DNA of 33,212 nt from Cloacimonetes bacterium UBA5284 (GTDB lineage: Bacteria; Cloacimonadota; Cloacimonadia; Cloacimonadales; Cloacimonadaceae). Made by a program: the position numbers and the translations under genes. The notes beneath the pieces were generated by a model that was not told the DNA's origin, ran no database searches, and saw only the letters and a program-made list of their open reading frames with translations. The stretch covers positions 78,821 through 112,032 of the forward strand of contig DHSO01000042.1 in NCBI GenBank assembly GCA_002410505.1, in the 5' to 3' direction. Shown one piece after another: positions 1 through 8,936 of this stretch. Within the stretch, counting starts at the first letter, position 1; every line of letters starts with the position of its first letter.

Positions 1-540
1 GCTGGTGTATCTCGCGCCTCTGGCGCGTTCCTGTGCCCTCGTGCCTCCGGCACGTTTAAAATAGATATCTGAGGGAGTATGTATCAGCATCGCTAAGTGC
101 CGTGGCTACGGCAGTTCAGATGCAGCACCGTTTAACAGACCATCGGCCATTCCGCCGAAACAACAGCGTCGTTCAAACCCCGGAGGGGGGATTAAAACAT
201 ACAATATTGTTACTCTCATCGATTTATCCCGGGGTTCCGCTTCGCTCACCCCACAAAATCGCTAGCACTTTTGTGGGTTTCCCGAGCTTCACCCCGCGCT
301 ATCAACTGTCGTGCCCCCGGCACTTATCGGCATTTGGACTATCCTACTACTATCTGAACTGTCGTCCCGCTGGGACTCTGCTCGCTAGCGCTCGCGGATG
401 AATGCATTTAGTGTGTAGTTCTTAGTTGGCTACCATTTGAGAATAGGCGGTACGGCGACCGCCTGTACACCGGTGCCATTCACCATTCAATGCTTCTTTG
501 GTGGGCGGGCCCGGATAATGCTATATCAGATTATCTGCGT
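1..540. repeat. Gene-free region packed with short hairpin modules
   Basis: No credible gene lies here; the only open frames run through repeats. Short inverted repeats are very dense: CGCGCC/GGCGCG near 13-27, GTGCC/GGCAC at 41-53, TGCCGT/ACGGCA at 98-113, CCCACAAAA/TTTTGTGGG at 250-277, GTGCC/GGCAC at 311-323, GTCCC/GGGAC at 364-376 and GGCGGT/ACCGCC near 447-464. Several are flanked by the same word, ATCTGAACTG or AACTGTCG, in either orientation. Matching modules recur at 25058-25163. I read this as an array of small degenerate palindromic repeats (REP-like). A structured RNA or binding-site array cannot be excluded. Confidence 0.6.
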
Positions 541-547
541 TAAAATA

Positions 548-572
548 GAAAAAGGCTCCCCGCAGGGAGCCT
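548..572 (-). terminator. Rho-independent terminator of the large secreted protein gene
   Basis: An 8-bp perfect stem, AGGCTCCC (553-560) with GGGAGCCT (565-572) and a CGCA loop, is followed on the minus strand by a short T run. It begins 26 bases past the stop codon of the gene ending at 599, where an intrinsic terminator is expected. Confidence 0.85.
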
Positions 573-598
573 ATTGTATTCATGGATAAGCTTATCGC

Positions 599-3500
599 TT
601 ATTTCATGAGGATCATTTTCTTGGTTGAGCTGTATTTGCCGGTGGTCATCTTGTAGTAGTAGACACCGCTTGATACTGCACGACCGTTGTTGTCCTTACC
701 ATTCCATACCACGGTGTGTTCACCGGCAGCCTTCACGTCGTTGACAAGCTTGCGGACAAGCTGGCCTTTCACATTGTAGATGTCGAGGCTCACGGGAGCT
801 TCGTTCATCACGCTGAAGGAGATGGTGGTTTCCGGGTTGAAGGGGTTCGGATAGTTGCCCTTGAGGGTGGTTTTGTGTACAGCTACAATGTCTTCATTAT
901 CATCAGAACCGGTGATTTTTACATCATCGATAAACATAATAAAGGCATCGTTTGATACACAATTTAGGGCAACATGGATCTGCTGATCGGCATAGGCAGT
1001 GAGGTCATATACATATTCAGTCCATTCTACCGGTACTTCCATGTATGTGCCTTCAGAGATGATTGTGAAATCGGCAGGAGCGGTTCCGGTGGTGGAAACA
1101 CCAACTTTCAGACGTTCCAAGCCATAATCGGGCATATAGGTACGAGCCCAGAATCTCAGTTCGCCGCCGCCGGGTATTTGCGGGGTAATCAACCAGTCGT
1201 TGTTGGGAGGAGTGGTCGAAGCAAAGCAAGCTGCATACTTGTCTCCGGTATGACCGGGATTATCTTCCAGCGGAGGAGTGGTGTTGTTCGGATTGAAGAT
1301 GATGTAAGACATCGCAGATCCGCTATTGGGGAAGCTGATTCCACTGAAGCCATAAGTAGTAGATCCATCCGCGTCATTCAATATCCATGGATCAAAGGTG
1401 AGACTGAAATCTGCATAGCTTTCAAAGCTATCTTCCAGAATAACCATGCTTGCAGGAAGGTTGAAGTTTACGGTGGTGATCTGATCTGTAACCACAATCA
1501 CGCCTTCCTGAGCCACAGCACTGTAGTTCGGATGGCTTGCGGTCACGGTGTGAGTTCCGGCAGGAACTGCCATGCTGTAAGCGCCTTGAGCGTTTGAGGT
1601 GGCAGAGTAGTCGCCGGTGGCGATAGTAGCCCCAGAGATGGGTTGATTTGCTTCGTCACGGACAAAACCGGAAATGGTTCCGATCTCAGTAAGTCTTTGC
1701 AATGGGTTGGAGAACGCGGAAGCAGAGAGAGCTCCACCTGTGTAGACGGCCTTTACAGCCCATCTGTACCAGCCATCAGGCAGGGTATTCCACTGAGTAT
1801 CCTGATGAGCGGTATTGGGGATGGTCGCAGAAGTAATGGAAGTCCATTGTGCTTCGTTGGATTCCTGACCTTGCAGGAGACGCCATACTTTGTATCCTTC
1901 CATGGCGCGTTCTTCGTTTACTTGCTCGAAACTGGACCTGGTAGCCAAAGGCATCAGGCCGCCAGCTTCGGGACCGCTATAACCAACATAACCCTGGATG
2001 TTCCAGTTGTAATCCAGATCCGGATTCAAGGCTGTGAGGGTGGTCCATGCGCCCTGGAAGTACATCATGTTACCAAAACCGTCTGTGGCAGGACCGGCAT
2101 CGCAACCGGCAGGATAGCCGCTGCTCACGTTGCAATTGTAGCCAAACCACAATTCTTCGGTTCCGCTGATGGTAACAGGGTTGTCAAGCATTACGGTGTT
2201 GTAGACGTCAAGTTCAGGGGTGAAAGGCTGTTCCACTACCAAAGTACCGGGAGCACTGGCATCGCCGCCTACCCATACCTTGAGGGTGAAGGTTCCGGGT
2301 TGAGCAGGCCATACTTTGAGGGCATGCAGGCTCATTCCGGCATAATCGGTGAGGTCACTGGCAGGGTAGCGGATGGCAACGTCAAAGTCCGCTGCACCAC
2401 CTGTTCCGATACTGTCATCGTTTTCACCGCTGTCATAATGCAGCCATTCGCCACCGACTGTGCCGGGAGCCATCCAGGTGAGGTTGACGTTTTCGCCGGC
2501 TTCCTGAGCTACTACGGCTGCAGCAGGCAGAGTGATCTCGGTAAGTACAAAGTCCACTGTAGTGGTTTGTAATCCGGTAATAACCACACCTTCTTCTGTG
2601 TAGGATTGATATCCGGTCTTTGCAGCGGTCACATCGTATGTGCCGGCATAGACTTGGAAGCTGTATTCGCCGTTAGCATTGGTAGTTCCGCTGTATTCTC
2701 CGGCTGTAACTGTGGCACCTTCCACGGCAAGACCGGTACCAAATTCGGATACGGTTCCGCTCAGGATGCCCATCATGCCTTTGTGCAAATCAGCAGAGAA
2801 GGCAGCGGGAGACATTACGTCATTTGTATAGACTGCTTTCACGGCATATTTATACACACCGGAAGGCAGGGGACCCCAAGCATTGTCAGCATAAGTGGTC
2901 TGACCATATACGCTGGGTGTCAGAACGTCCCAGTTGGCTTCATTAGCTTGATCTTCCGCAAGCAGACGATATACTTTGTAGCCCTGCAGGGAACGTTCAG
3001 TATTTCTGGGTTGCGGAGATACGATATTTACGGGGTTAGGTGTCACGATGCTGCGACGAGTATTTGCATTTCTTACGATCTCGATATCCGGTGCTATGGA
3101 AGCAGCGTTGGATGCGGTGCGAACTATAGCATCACCAACGTAGAAATCATCTACGAAGAAGATGAAGGCATCGTTCGAAACACACTGAAGACCTACGTGA
3201 ATCTGCTGACCGGCATAAGCGGAGAGATCATACACATACTCGGTCCATACTATCGGAGCTTCTACATAAGTAGTACCACTGATGATGGTGAAATCGGCAG
3301 GATCAGTTCCGGTGGTGGATACGCCTACGTTGAAGCGTTCCAAACCATAGTCAGGCATATAGGTACGAGCCCAGAATCTTACTTCTCCGCCACCCAAAAC
3401 CTGAGGAGTGATCATCCAATCGTTGTTGGGAGGAGTGGTCGAAGCGAAACAGGCAGCATACTTGTCGCCGGTTACGGCAGGATTATCTTCCAGCGGAGGA

Positions 3501-5746
3501 GTGGTGTTATTCGGGTTGAAGATGATGTAAGACATCGCAGATCCGCTATTGGGGAATGAAATACCGCTGAAACCGTAGGTGGTGGATTGATCCACGTCTA
3601 CCAGGGTCCATTCACCAAATTCAATCGCGAAATCTTCATATTCTTCAAAGCTGTCTTCAAAACCGCTGCCACCGGGTACGGGAGCTTCCCATTCCAAAGA
3701 CACATAGGAATAATCATCGGATTCGGTAGCTACCACTCCATGAGGAGGATAAGCAACTTCGTTCACAATGATGTCGCCCATGTTTATGGCAGCGCCGGCA
3801 ACTTCCAGAGTACCGGTGGTGGAGGCATAACCAATCGCGGCCGCTGTGTAGTTGTAAGTATGGTTGGCAAACACGTTCGGGATATTGAACATACCGTTGG
3901 CGTCTGTAGTCGCGGTGTAAGGTTCGTAACCACTGAGGGTGATGGCGGCATCGGCAATACCCACGGTGGGGGCGTCGCTGCCAACAATTCTTCCGCTCAC
4001 TGCTACCTGAGGTAACAGGTTCAATACGAAGTCCTGAGTGGTGGTTTGATCTTCCACGATGGTCACAGTGTGACTAACGTCGATGTAACCATGCTTGGAA
4101 GCAGTAACGGTTTGAGAGCCCACCGGTACGAACGGAAGAGTGTAGCTACCGTCAGCCGCTGAGTTGGCGGTAAATACGGTTCCCTCGACTGCGATAGTCG
4201 CGTCGGCCAGAGGAGCACCACCACTGGTGACAGTTCCGCTGAGGCTGCCCATGTCGTCAATTATCATGAAGAAACGGGCATTGGAGCGTTCTGAATACAC
4301 GTTACCGGTAGTAGCGGTATCCGCTGCAGTAGAGTCGCTCTGGTAACGCAGAGAGCTGGCAAAGGGTGTAGTGGTCTGATAAACCAGCGCATTCCGGGCA
4401 TAACTTCCGGGAATAAGATCGGTTACGATATCAACCAGAAGATTGGATGCGCCGTCCCAGAAGAAGGGATTGCTGAATACATGCAAGTTCCAGTCATTGG
4501 TGGGCATATATTCTGCTGCTTGCCATACTTGAGTATATTCACCGGCTTCAAAAGCTGTGGTCAGAGCAGTTTGTTCGGTGTGTTTCAGGCGGATTCTGTA
4601 ATTCGGCATGGCTGTGCATTGGTCAATGGATTGCACATTGAAAGCCAGGGAGTTGATGAGGCCCGGTGCGCCACCGGCTGCATAAATCTCATCCGCAGTA
4701 TAGAGATACTGCTGACGAAAGTTTTTCCAGTACGTCCCGTAGGGAGATGCAGAGGTGTTAGTATTTGTGGTGGTGCCGTTTCCAAGTTCCACTACCAGCA
4801 AACCTGCTTCCATCACGTTGACGGTAAGCATATCGGTTTCGTCGTTGGCAGGGTTTTCGTCCCCGGTCATCACAACTTTACCATAGAGCTGGGTTTCACC
4901 GATAACGGTGGGGGTCCAGGGCATGCTGAAATCAAGTGTTTCTTGAGGTTGGATGGCGGTTCCGGCTACGCTGCCGAGTTCCACGCCACCAACTTGCATG
5001 AGTTTGACGGTGTAGTTTGAAAGTGAAGTAAGACTGTAGTTCTTCACCGAAACAGTGTAGTTCGCGGTGGAGTTTACATTGGGGGTAGTAGGACCTGTGA
5101 TACCCATAGCGTTCAGGTCCGTAATGTCCAGAGCTTCCATATTCAGCTGCATATTGGAGCGACCGGCAAATGTGGTGCCGGTAGTGCCATCAATAGCAGG
5201 AGAATAGTCATTCTCGTAACGCAGAGAACTGTTGTGACTGGTAGCGGTATAATAAACCGAGGCATTCTGTGCCCAACTGCCGGCTATCAGATCGGTTACC
5301 ACTTCGATAAGCAGGTTGGATGCGCCGTCCCAGTTGAAGGGGGTACTAAAGGTGTGAGTATTCCAACCTGTTACAGGCATAAATTCTGCAACTTGGAACA
5401 CTTCAGTGTAAGTACCGGCTTCAAAGGTTGTAGACAATGAAGTTTGTTCGGTTGCTTTGATGCGTACTCTGAAGTTTGGCATCGGTGTGCAATTGTTCAG
5501 AGCGGACACATTGAAAGCCACGGAGTTGATGTTTCCAGGACCGCCGCCAACGTCATTAAGTTCGTTGGCAAGTACAAGAAATTGTTGGCGGAAGTTTTTG
5601 TACCAAGTTCCGTAAGGAGCGGGGGCACCGGTGGTTGTGTTTGTAGCGGTGCCATCTCCCACAGTAACTGTTACTTGGGCAAAGATGGTGCTGCTAAGAC
5701 TGAGTGTCAGAATCAACAGCAGCGTGAAAAGCAATAATCGTCTCAT
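599..5746 (-). CDS. Large secreted multidomain protein with T9SS-like C-terminal sorting domain
   Basis: A 1715-residue exported, probably cell-surface protein. The signal peptide is residues 1-23 (MRR, then a Leu-rich core ending TIFA before QVTV). Two related modules of about 190 residues follow (about 25-210 and 320-500; both have PYGT, NFRQQ, FEAG and WDGASNLL), separated by a CARDB-like Ig segment. Next come carboxypeptidase-regulatory-like beta domains (about 505-650), a choice-of-anchor-J/cleaved-adhesin-like domain (about 695-870), fibronectin-III-like segments with GYKVYRLL and GYKVWRLL motifs, two more carboxypeptidase-regulatory-like domains, and a second, nearly identical anchor-J domain (about 1435-1613). 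The last 85 residues form a FlgD-like Ig fold starting YPNPFNPET and ending KMILMK, the usual Por/T9SS type-A tail. AAGGAG lies 8 bases before the ATG. The gene is monocistronic with its own terminator. I see no catalytic motif; adhesion or binding of extracellular polymers is only a guess. Confidence 0.85.
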   Translation of the reverse strand: MRRLLLFTLLLILTLSLSSTIFAQVTVTVGDGTATNTTTGAPAPYGTWYKNFRQQFLVLANELNDVGGGPGNINSVAFNVSALNNCTPMPNFRVRIKATEQTSLSTTFEAGTYTEVFQVAEFMPVTGWNTHTFSTPFNWDGASNLLIEVVTDLIAGSWAQNASVYYTATSHNSSLRYENDYSPAIDGTTGTTFAGRSNMQLNMEALDITDLNAMGITGPTTPNVNSTANYTVSVKNYSLTSLSNYTVKLMQVGGVELGSVAGTAIQPQETLDFSMPWTPTVIGETQLYGKVVMTGDENPANDETDMLTVNVMEAGLLVVELGNGTTTNTNTSASPYGTYWKNFRQQYLYTADEIYAAGGAPGLINSLAFNVQSIDQCTAMPNYRIRLKHTEQTALTTAFEAGEYTQVWQAAEYMPTNDWNLHVFSNPFFWDGASNLLVDIVTDLIPGSYARNALVYQTTTPFASSLRYQSDSTAADTATTGNVYSERSNARFFMIIDDMGSLSGTVTSGGAPLADATIAVEGTVFTANSAADGSYTLPFVPVGSQTVTASKHGYIDVSHTVTIVEDQTTTQDFVLNLLPQVAVSGRIVGSDAPTVGIADAAITLSGYEPYTATTDANGMFNIPNVFANHTYNYTAAAIGYASTTGTLEVAGAAINMGDIIVNEVAYPPHGVVATESDDYSYVSLEWEAPVPGGSGFEDSFEEYEDFAIEFGEWTLVDVDQSTTYGFSGISFPNSGSAMSYIIFNPNNTTPPLEDNPAVTGDKYAACFASTTPPNNDWMITPQVLGGGEVRFWARTYMPDYGLERFNVGVSTTGTDPADFTIISGTTYVEAPIVWTEYVYDLSAYAGQQIHVGLQCVSNDAFIFFVDDFYVGDAIVRTASNAASIAPDIEIVRNANTRRSIVTPNPVNIVSPQPRNTERSLQGYKVYRLLAEDQANEANWDVLTPSVYGQTTYADNAWGPLPSGVYKYAVKAVYTNDVMSPAAFSADLHKGMMGILSGTVSEFGTGLAVEGATVTAGEYSGTTNANGEYSFQVYAGTYDVTAAKTGYQSYTEEGVVITGLQTTTVDFVLTEITLPAAAVVAQEAGENVNLTWMAPGTVGGEWLHYDSGENDDSIGTGGAADFDVAIRYPASDLTDYAGMSLHALKVWPAQPGTFTLKVWVGGDASAPGTLVVEQPFTPELDVYNTVMLDNPVTISGTEELWFGYNCNVSSGYPAGCDAGPATDGFGNMMYFQGAWTTLTALNPDLDYNWNIQGYVGYSGPEAGGLMPLATRSSFEQVNEERAMEGYKVWRLLQGQESNEAQWTSITSATIPNTAHQDTQWNTLPDGWYRWAVKAVYTGGALSASAFSNPLQRLTEIGTISGFVRDEANQPISGATIATGDYSATSNAQGAYSMAVPAGTHTVTASHPNYSAVAQEGVIVVTDQITTVNFNLPASMVILEDSFESYADFSLTFDPWILNDADGSTTYGFSGISFPNSGSAMSYIIFNPNNTTPPLEDNPGHTGDKYAACFASTTPPNNDWLITPQIPGGGELRFWARTYMPDYGLERLKVGVSTTGTAPADFTIISEGTYMEVPVEWTEYVYDLTAYADQQIHVALNCVSNDAFIMFIDDVKITGSDDNEDIVAVHKTTLKGNYPNPFNPETTISFSVMNEAPVSLDIYNVKGQLVRKLVNDVKAAGEHTVVWNGKDNNGRAVSSGVYYYKMTTGKYSSTKKMILMK

Positions 5747-6009
5747 TGCGTTTCTCCTTTCTTTAGTTATTAGATTGGTGCTAATCTTTCGTTTTTATAC
5801 CCTGATTTCCAGAAGTATTTATTCTTAAACAAAGCATTCTGCTTAAATGATTTTCATAGACGCAGATATGCACCTTCGATAATCGGTTTTGCAGTTCCAA
5901 GGTTCCATAAGAAGAAGGAATCCAAAACCTAACCACACTATAAACTCATTGGGGCGTTTACAACCCAATATTCACTTATTGTGTTGTCAACAATTCTGTC
6001 AAGAAGGAT
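5747..6009. other. Intergenic region between clpB and the secreted protein gene
   Basis: This 263-base gap holds the leader of the secreted protein gene and the end of the clpB transcript. Two TTGACA hexamers on the minus strand (5997-6002 and 5985-5990) lie just past the clpB stop, about 240 bases upstream of the next ATG. No good -10 follows at the usual spacing. A TATAAA word lies nearer the gene, near 5795-5800. I could not identify a convincing clpB terminator. Confidence 0.4.
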
Positions 6010-8592
6010 TTATTCATCTGAGACATTTTTTAATCGAATCCCGCTCCCGTCAGCATCATAATCGACCATTATTCCAGCGTTTGGAGGCAATTTGGAAGCC
6101 AGCAGAGTTTTGGCCAAAACATCCTCCAGTTCACTCTGGATGGCTCTTTTAAGCGGCCTGGCTCCAAACTGTGGATCAAATCCAACATCCGCGATGTGAT
6201 CCACCAATTTTTCACTGAACCTCAGCCTGATGTCTTGCTTTGCCACTCTGCGCGCCAGGATATCCAGTTGTAAAAGTACAATCTGGCGAATCTGCTCTCT
6301 GTCCAACCTGTGAAACACGATGATGTCGTCCAAGCGATTGAGAAATTCCGGGCGGAAGTATTCCCGCAGAATGCTGTTCAACTGAGGTCTGATCTCGGCC
6401 GGATCACCATGATGATTGTAGATTTCCTGGCTGCCGATGTTTGAAGTAAGGATAATCACGCTGTGGCGAAAATCCACCGTACGCCCCTTGCCGTCAGTCA
6501 GACGCCCGTCGTCCAGGATCTGCAACAGCAGATTGAACACATCGGTGTGTGCCTTCTCGATCTCGTCGAAGAGGATTACGCTATACGGCCTTCTACGCAC
6601 CGCTTCGGTGAGGTATCCGCCCTCTTCATAGCCCACATAACCGGGAGGCGCACCGATGAGTCGAGCCACCGAGTGACGCTCCATAAACTCGCTCATATCA
6701 AGCCTCAGCAGCGCTTTTTCGGTGTCGAACAGATAGCCTGCAAGAGTCTTGGCCAGCTCAGTCTTACCCACTCCTGTGGGACCTAGAAAGATAAATGAGC
6801 CGATCGGGCGATTCTCGTCTGAAAGCCCGCTGCGACTGCGACGAATAGCGTTTGCCAGGGCCTTGATTCCCTCTTTCTGACCCACAACTCGCTGCGCCAG
6901 CACATCTTCCAGATTCAACAGCTTTTTCATCTCACCGGAAGCAAGCTTTGATACGGGAATGCCGGTCCATTTGGAGACCACTTCTGCCACCAGTTCTTCG
7001 TCCACCTGTTCCTTCAACAGCGTCATCGCAGAGCCTTGCATCTTTTCCCGCAAAGCGTTCAGCTCCTTTTCCCTGGCGCTTAGTGTGCCATAACGGATCT
7101 CGGCAGTTTTTTCGTAATCGCCTTCCCGTTCGGCTTTCTCCGCTGCAAGTTTCAGGCTTTCGATCTCTTCCTTTATCTGCCTGGTCTCTGCTATGCTTTT
7201 CTTTTCGTTTTCCCACTGCATTTTCATGCTGTCACGTTCTTCGGAAAGCCTTGCCAGCTCTTCATTGATCTTTTCCAGCCGGCTTTTGGAGGATGCCTCG
7301 GTTTCTTTTGCCAAAGATAGCCGTTCTATCTCCAATTGCCGAATTCTGCGCTCGATCTCATCCAGCTCTGCCGGCATGGAATCGATCTCCAAGCGCAATC
7401 TGCTGCAGGCTTCGTCGATGAGGTCGATGGCTTTGTCCGGCAAAAAACGATCTGCGATATAGCGATCGGAAAGAGTAGCCGCTGCCACAATAGCGTTATC
7501 GGTGATCTGCACACCATGATGAACTTCATATTTTTCTTTGATCCCGCGCAATATGGAGATCGTATCTTCCATGCCGGGTTCTTCCACCAGCACCGGCTGA
7601 AATCTGCGCTCCAAGGCAGCATCTTTCTCAATGTACTTGCGGTATTCATCAATGGTGGTGGCTCCAATGCAGTGCAAGGCTCCCCGCGCCAAAGCCGGCT
7701 TCAACATATTTGAGGCGTCTACACTGCCTTCTGCCGAACCCGCTCCCACAACCGTGTGAATCTCATCGATGAAAAGAATGATCTGACCGCTGGATTTTTC
7801 CACTTCCGCCAATACAGCCTTTAAGCGTTCTTCAAACTCCCCACGGAACTTTGCACCCGCCACCAACGACGCCATATCAAGCTCCAAAAGGTCTTTGCCC
7901 AAAAGGTTTTCCGGCACATCCCTAGCCACAATTCGGCGCGCCAAACCTTCCGCAATTGCGGTTTTACCCACTCCGGGATCGCCAATCAGAATGGGGTTGT
8001 TCTTGCGCCGGCGAGAAAGGATCTGCATGGTGCGGCGAATCTCTTCATCGCGCCCGATAACCGGATCCAGCTTCTCCAGGCGGGCCAGACGGGTAAGATT
8101 GCGCGCGTATTTTTCCAAAGCCTGATACTTGGCTTCGGGATTCTGGTCTGATACTCGCTGATTGCCGCGAACCTCTTTCAGGGCTTGTAAAAGCTTATCC
8201 GGATCGAGGCCTTTTGCCCTGAGGATCTTCGCTGCCTCAGCCTTTGTGGATAGCGTAGCCAATAGAATGTGCTCTCCGCTGATATAGTCGTCTCCCAAGC
8301 GATCCGCCACTTTTTCGGCATCATGCAGGATGTCCAGAATGCTTTGTGACAGATATACCTGCGCGCCTTGCACGCGGGGCAGTTTGCGCAAAGCGCTATC
8401 AAGCTCGCCGACGATCTCTTCGGGCTTGATCTCCAGCTTTGCCAGTAGCGGATGAATCAGGGCTTCTTCCTGCCCAAGCATGGCCTTCAGCAAATGCAAG
8501 TCTGTAATTTCCTGGTGGCCATATTCTCCGGCCAGGTTTTGCGCGGTGGCGATCAACTCTTGCGATTTTATAGTTAAACGTTGTGTATTCAT
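6010..8592 (-). CDS. clpB: ATP-dependent disaggregase ClpB (Hsp104 family)
   Basis: ClpB is a hexameric AAA+ chaperone that pulls polypeptides out of aggregates together with DnaK in the cytoplasm. The 860-residue product matches the usual family length. It has the Clp N-domain (1-145), a first nucleotide-binding domain with Walker A GDPGVGKT at 204-211, a Glu/Lys-rich coiled-coil middle domain (about 400-530), and a second AAA+ domain with GPTGVGKT and FDEIEKAH. The coiled coil separates it from ClpA and ClpC. An upstream in-frame start at 8646 exists, but GGAGGT sits correctly before the ATG at 8592 and the MNTQ start suits the family. A TTGACA-type promoter is present and no CIRCE operator was found. 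It appears to be a single-gene unit. Confidence 0.97.
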   Translation of the reverse strand: MNTQRLTIKSQELIATAQNLAGEYGHQEITDLHLLKAMLGQEEALIHPLLAKLEIKPEEIVGELDSALRKLPRVQGAQVYLSQSILDILHDAEKVADRLGDDYISGEHILLATLSTKAEAAKILRAKGLDPDKLLQALKEVRGNQRVSDQNPEAKYQALEKYARNLTRLARLEKLDPVIGRDEEIRRTMQILSRRRKNNPILIGDPGVGKTAIAEGLARRIVARDVPENLLGKDLLELDMASLVAGAKFRGEFEERLKAVLAEVEKSSGQIILFIDEIHTVVGAGSAEGSVDASNMLKPALARGALHCIGATTIDEYRKYIEKDAALERRFQPVLVEEPGMEDTISILRGIKEKYEVHHGVQITDNAIVAAATLSDRYIADRFLPDKAIDLIDEACSRLRLEIDSMPAELDEIERRIRQLEIERLSLAKETEASSKSRLEKINEELARLSEERDSMKMQWENEKKSIAETRQIKEEIESLKLAAEKAEREGDYEKTAEIRYGTLSAREKELNALREKMQGSAMTLLKEQVDEELVAEVVSKWTGIPVSKLASGEMKKLLNLEDVLAQRVVGQKEGIKALANAIRRSRSGLSDENRPIGSFIFLGPTGVGKTELAKTLAGYLFDTEKALLRLDMSEFMERHSVARLIGAPPGYVGYEEGGYLTEAVRRRPYSVILFDEIEKAHTDVFNLLLQILDDGRLTDGKGRTVDFRHSVIILTSNIGSQEIYNHHGDPAEIRPQLNSILREYFRPEFLNRLDDIIVFHRLDREQIRQIVLLQLDILARRVAKQDIRLRFSEKLVDHIADVGFDPQFGARPLKRAIQSELEDVLAKTLLASKLPPNAGIMVDYDADGSGIRLKNVSDE

Positions 8593-8618
8593 ATTCTTAC
8601 CTCCATAGATACAGCACC

Positions 8619-8646
8619 ATAATGCAAGCAGGCATATTTGTGTCAA
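8619..8646 (-). promoter_or_regulatory. Putative promoter of clpB
   Basis: On the minus strand a perfect TTGACA (8641-8646) is followed after 16 bases by CATTAT (8619-8624), a 4/6 match to the -10 consensus. This would start transcription about 20 bases before the clpB ATG, just upstream of the GGAGGT ribosome-binding site. The assignment is by consensus match and position only. Confidence 0.55.
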
Positions 8647-8936
8647 GAGTTTTTTTAGCAGTCTATGGGTTAGTCTGCTAATTTTACCCCGAAGCGCTTG
8701 ATATTAATAGCCTGCACCTTCTGTGCCGGGATGGATGGCTCGGGGAAATGGCAATATATGCCCTGTGTAAAGCGAGTGCTATTTGCTATGGAACTGTGGA
8801 TATGCGCCTGTCGCCGCTATTCTGTAACGCTATAGTCCCTCAAATTATTATCATGAAGCTTCTGAACAATGTCTGTGGCGTGCACTGAATAGGTACAGAT
8901 GCTGCTCATGTGTTTTAACAAGGTGATTTAAGGACG
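8647..8936. other. Gap upstream of clpB with no recognised feature
   Basis: Together with the clpB leader this makes a 344-base gene-free stretch. I see no open frame with a ribosome-binding site, no RNA gene and no strong terminator hairpin. A GAGTGCTA word near 8774-8781 resembles one arm of a CIRCE operator, but the partner arm is missing and it is about 180 bases from clpB. Confidence 0.35.

Noticed and set aside
1..400. Possible CRISPR array in the repeat-rich start region
   Set aside because: Repeats are short palindromes in both orientations with irregular spacing, and no cas gene is nearby.
102..401. Open frame of 99 codons on the plus strand
   Set aside because: It runs through the hairpin repeats, has no ribosome-binding site, and the product has no recognisable domain and an unlikely composition.
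974..3559. Long plus-strand open frames opposite the secreted protein gene
   Set aside because: They are antisense to a gene with clear domains and signals; composition (Gly/His/Ile-rich without motifs) is that of a frame shadow.
8774..8781. Possible CIRCE operator upstream of clpB
   Set aside because: Only one half-like word is present; the complementary arm at the 9-base spacing is missing.
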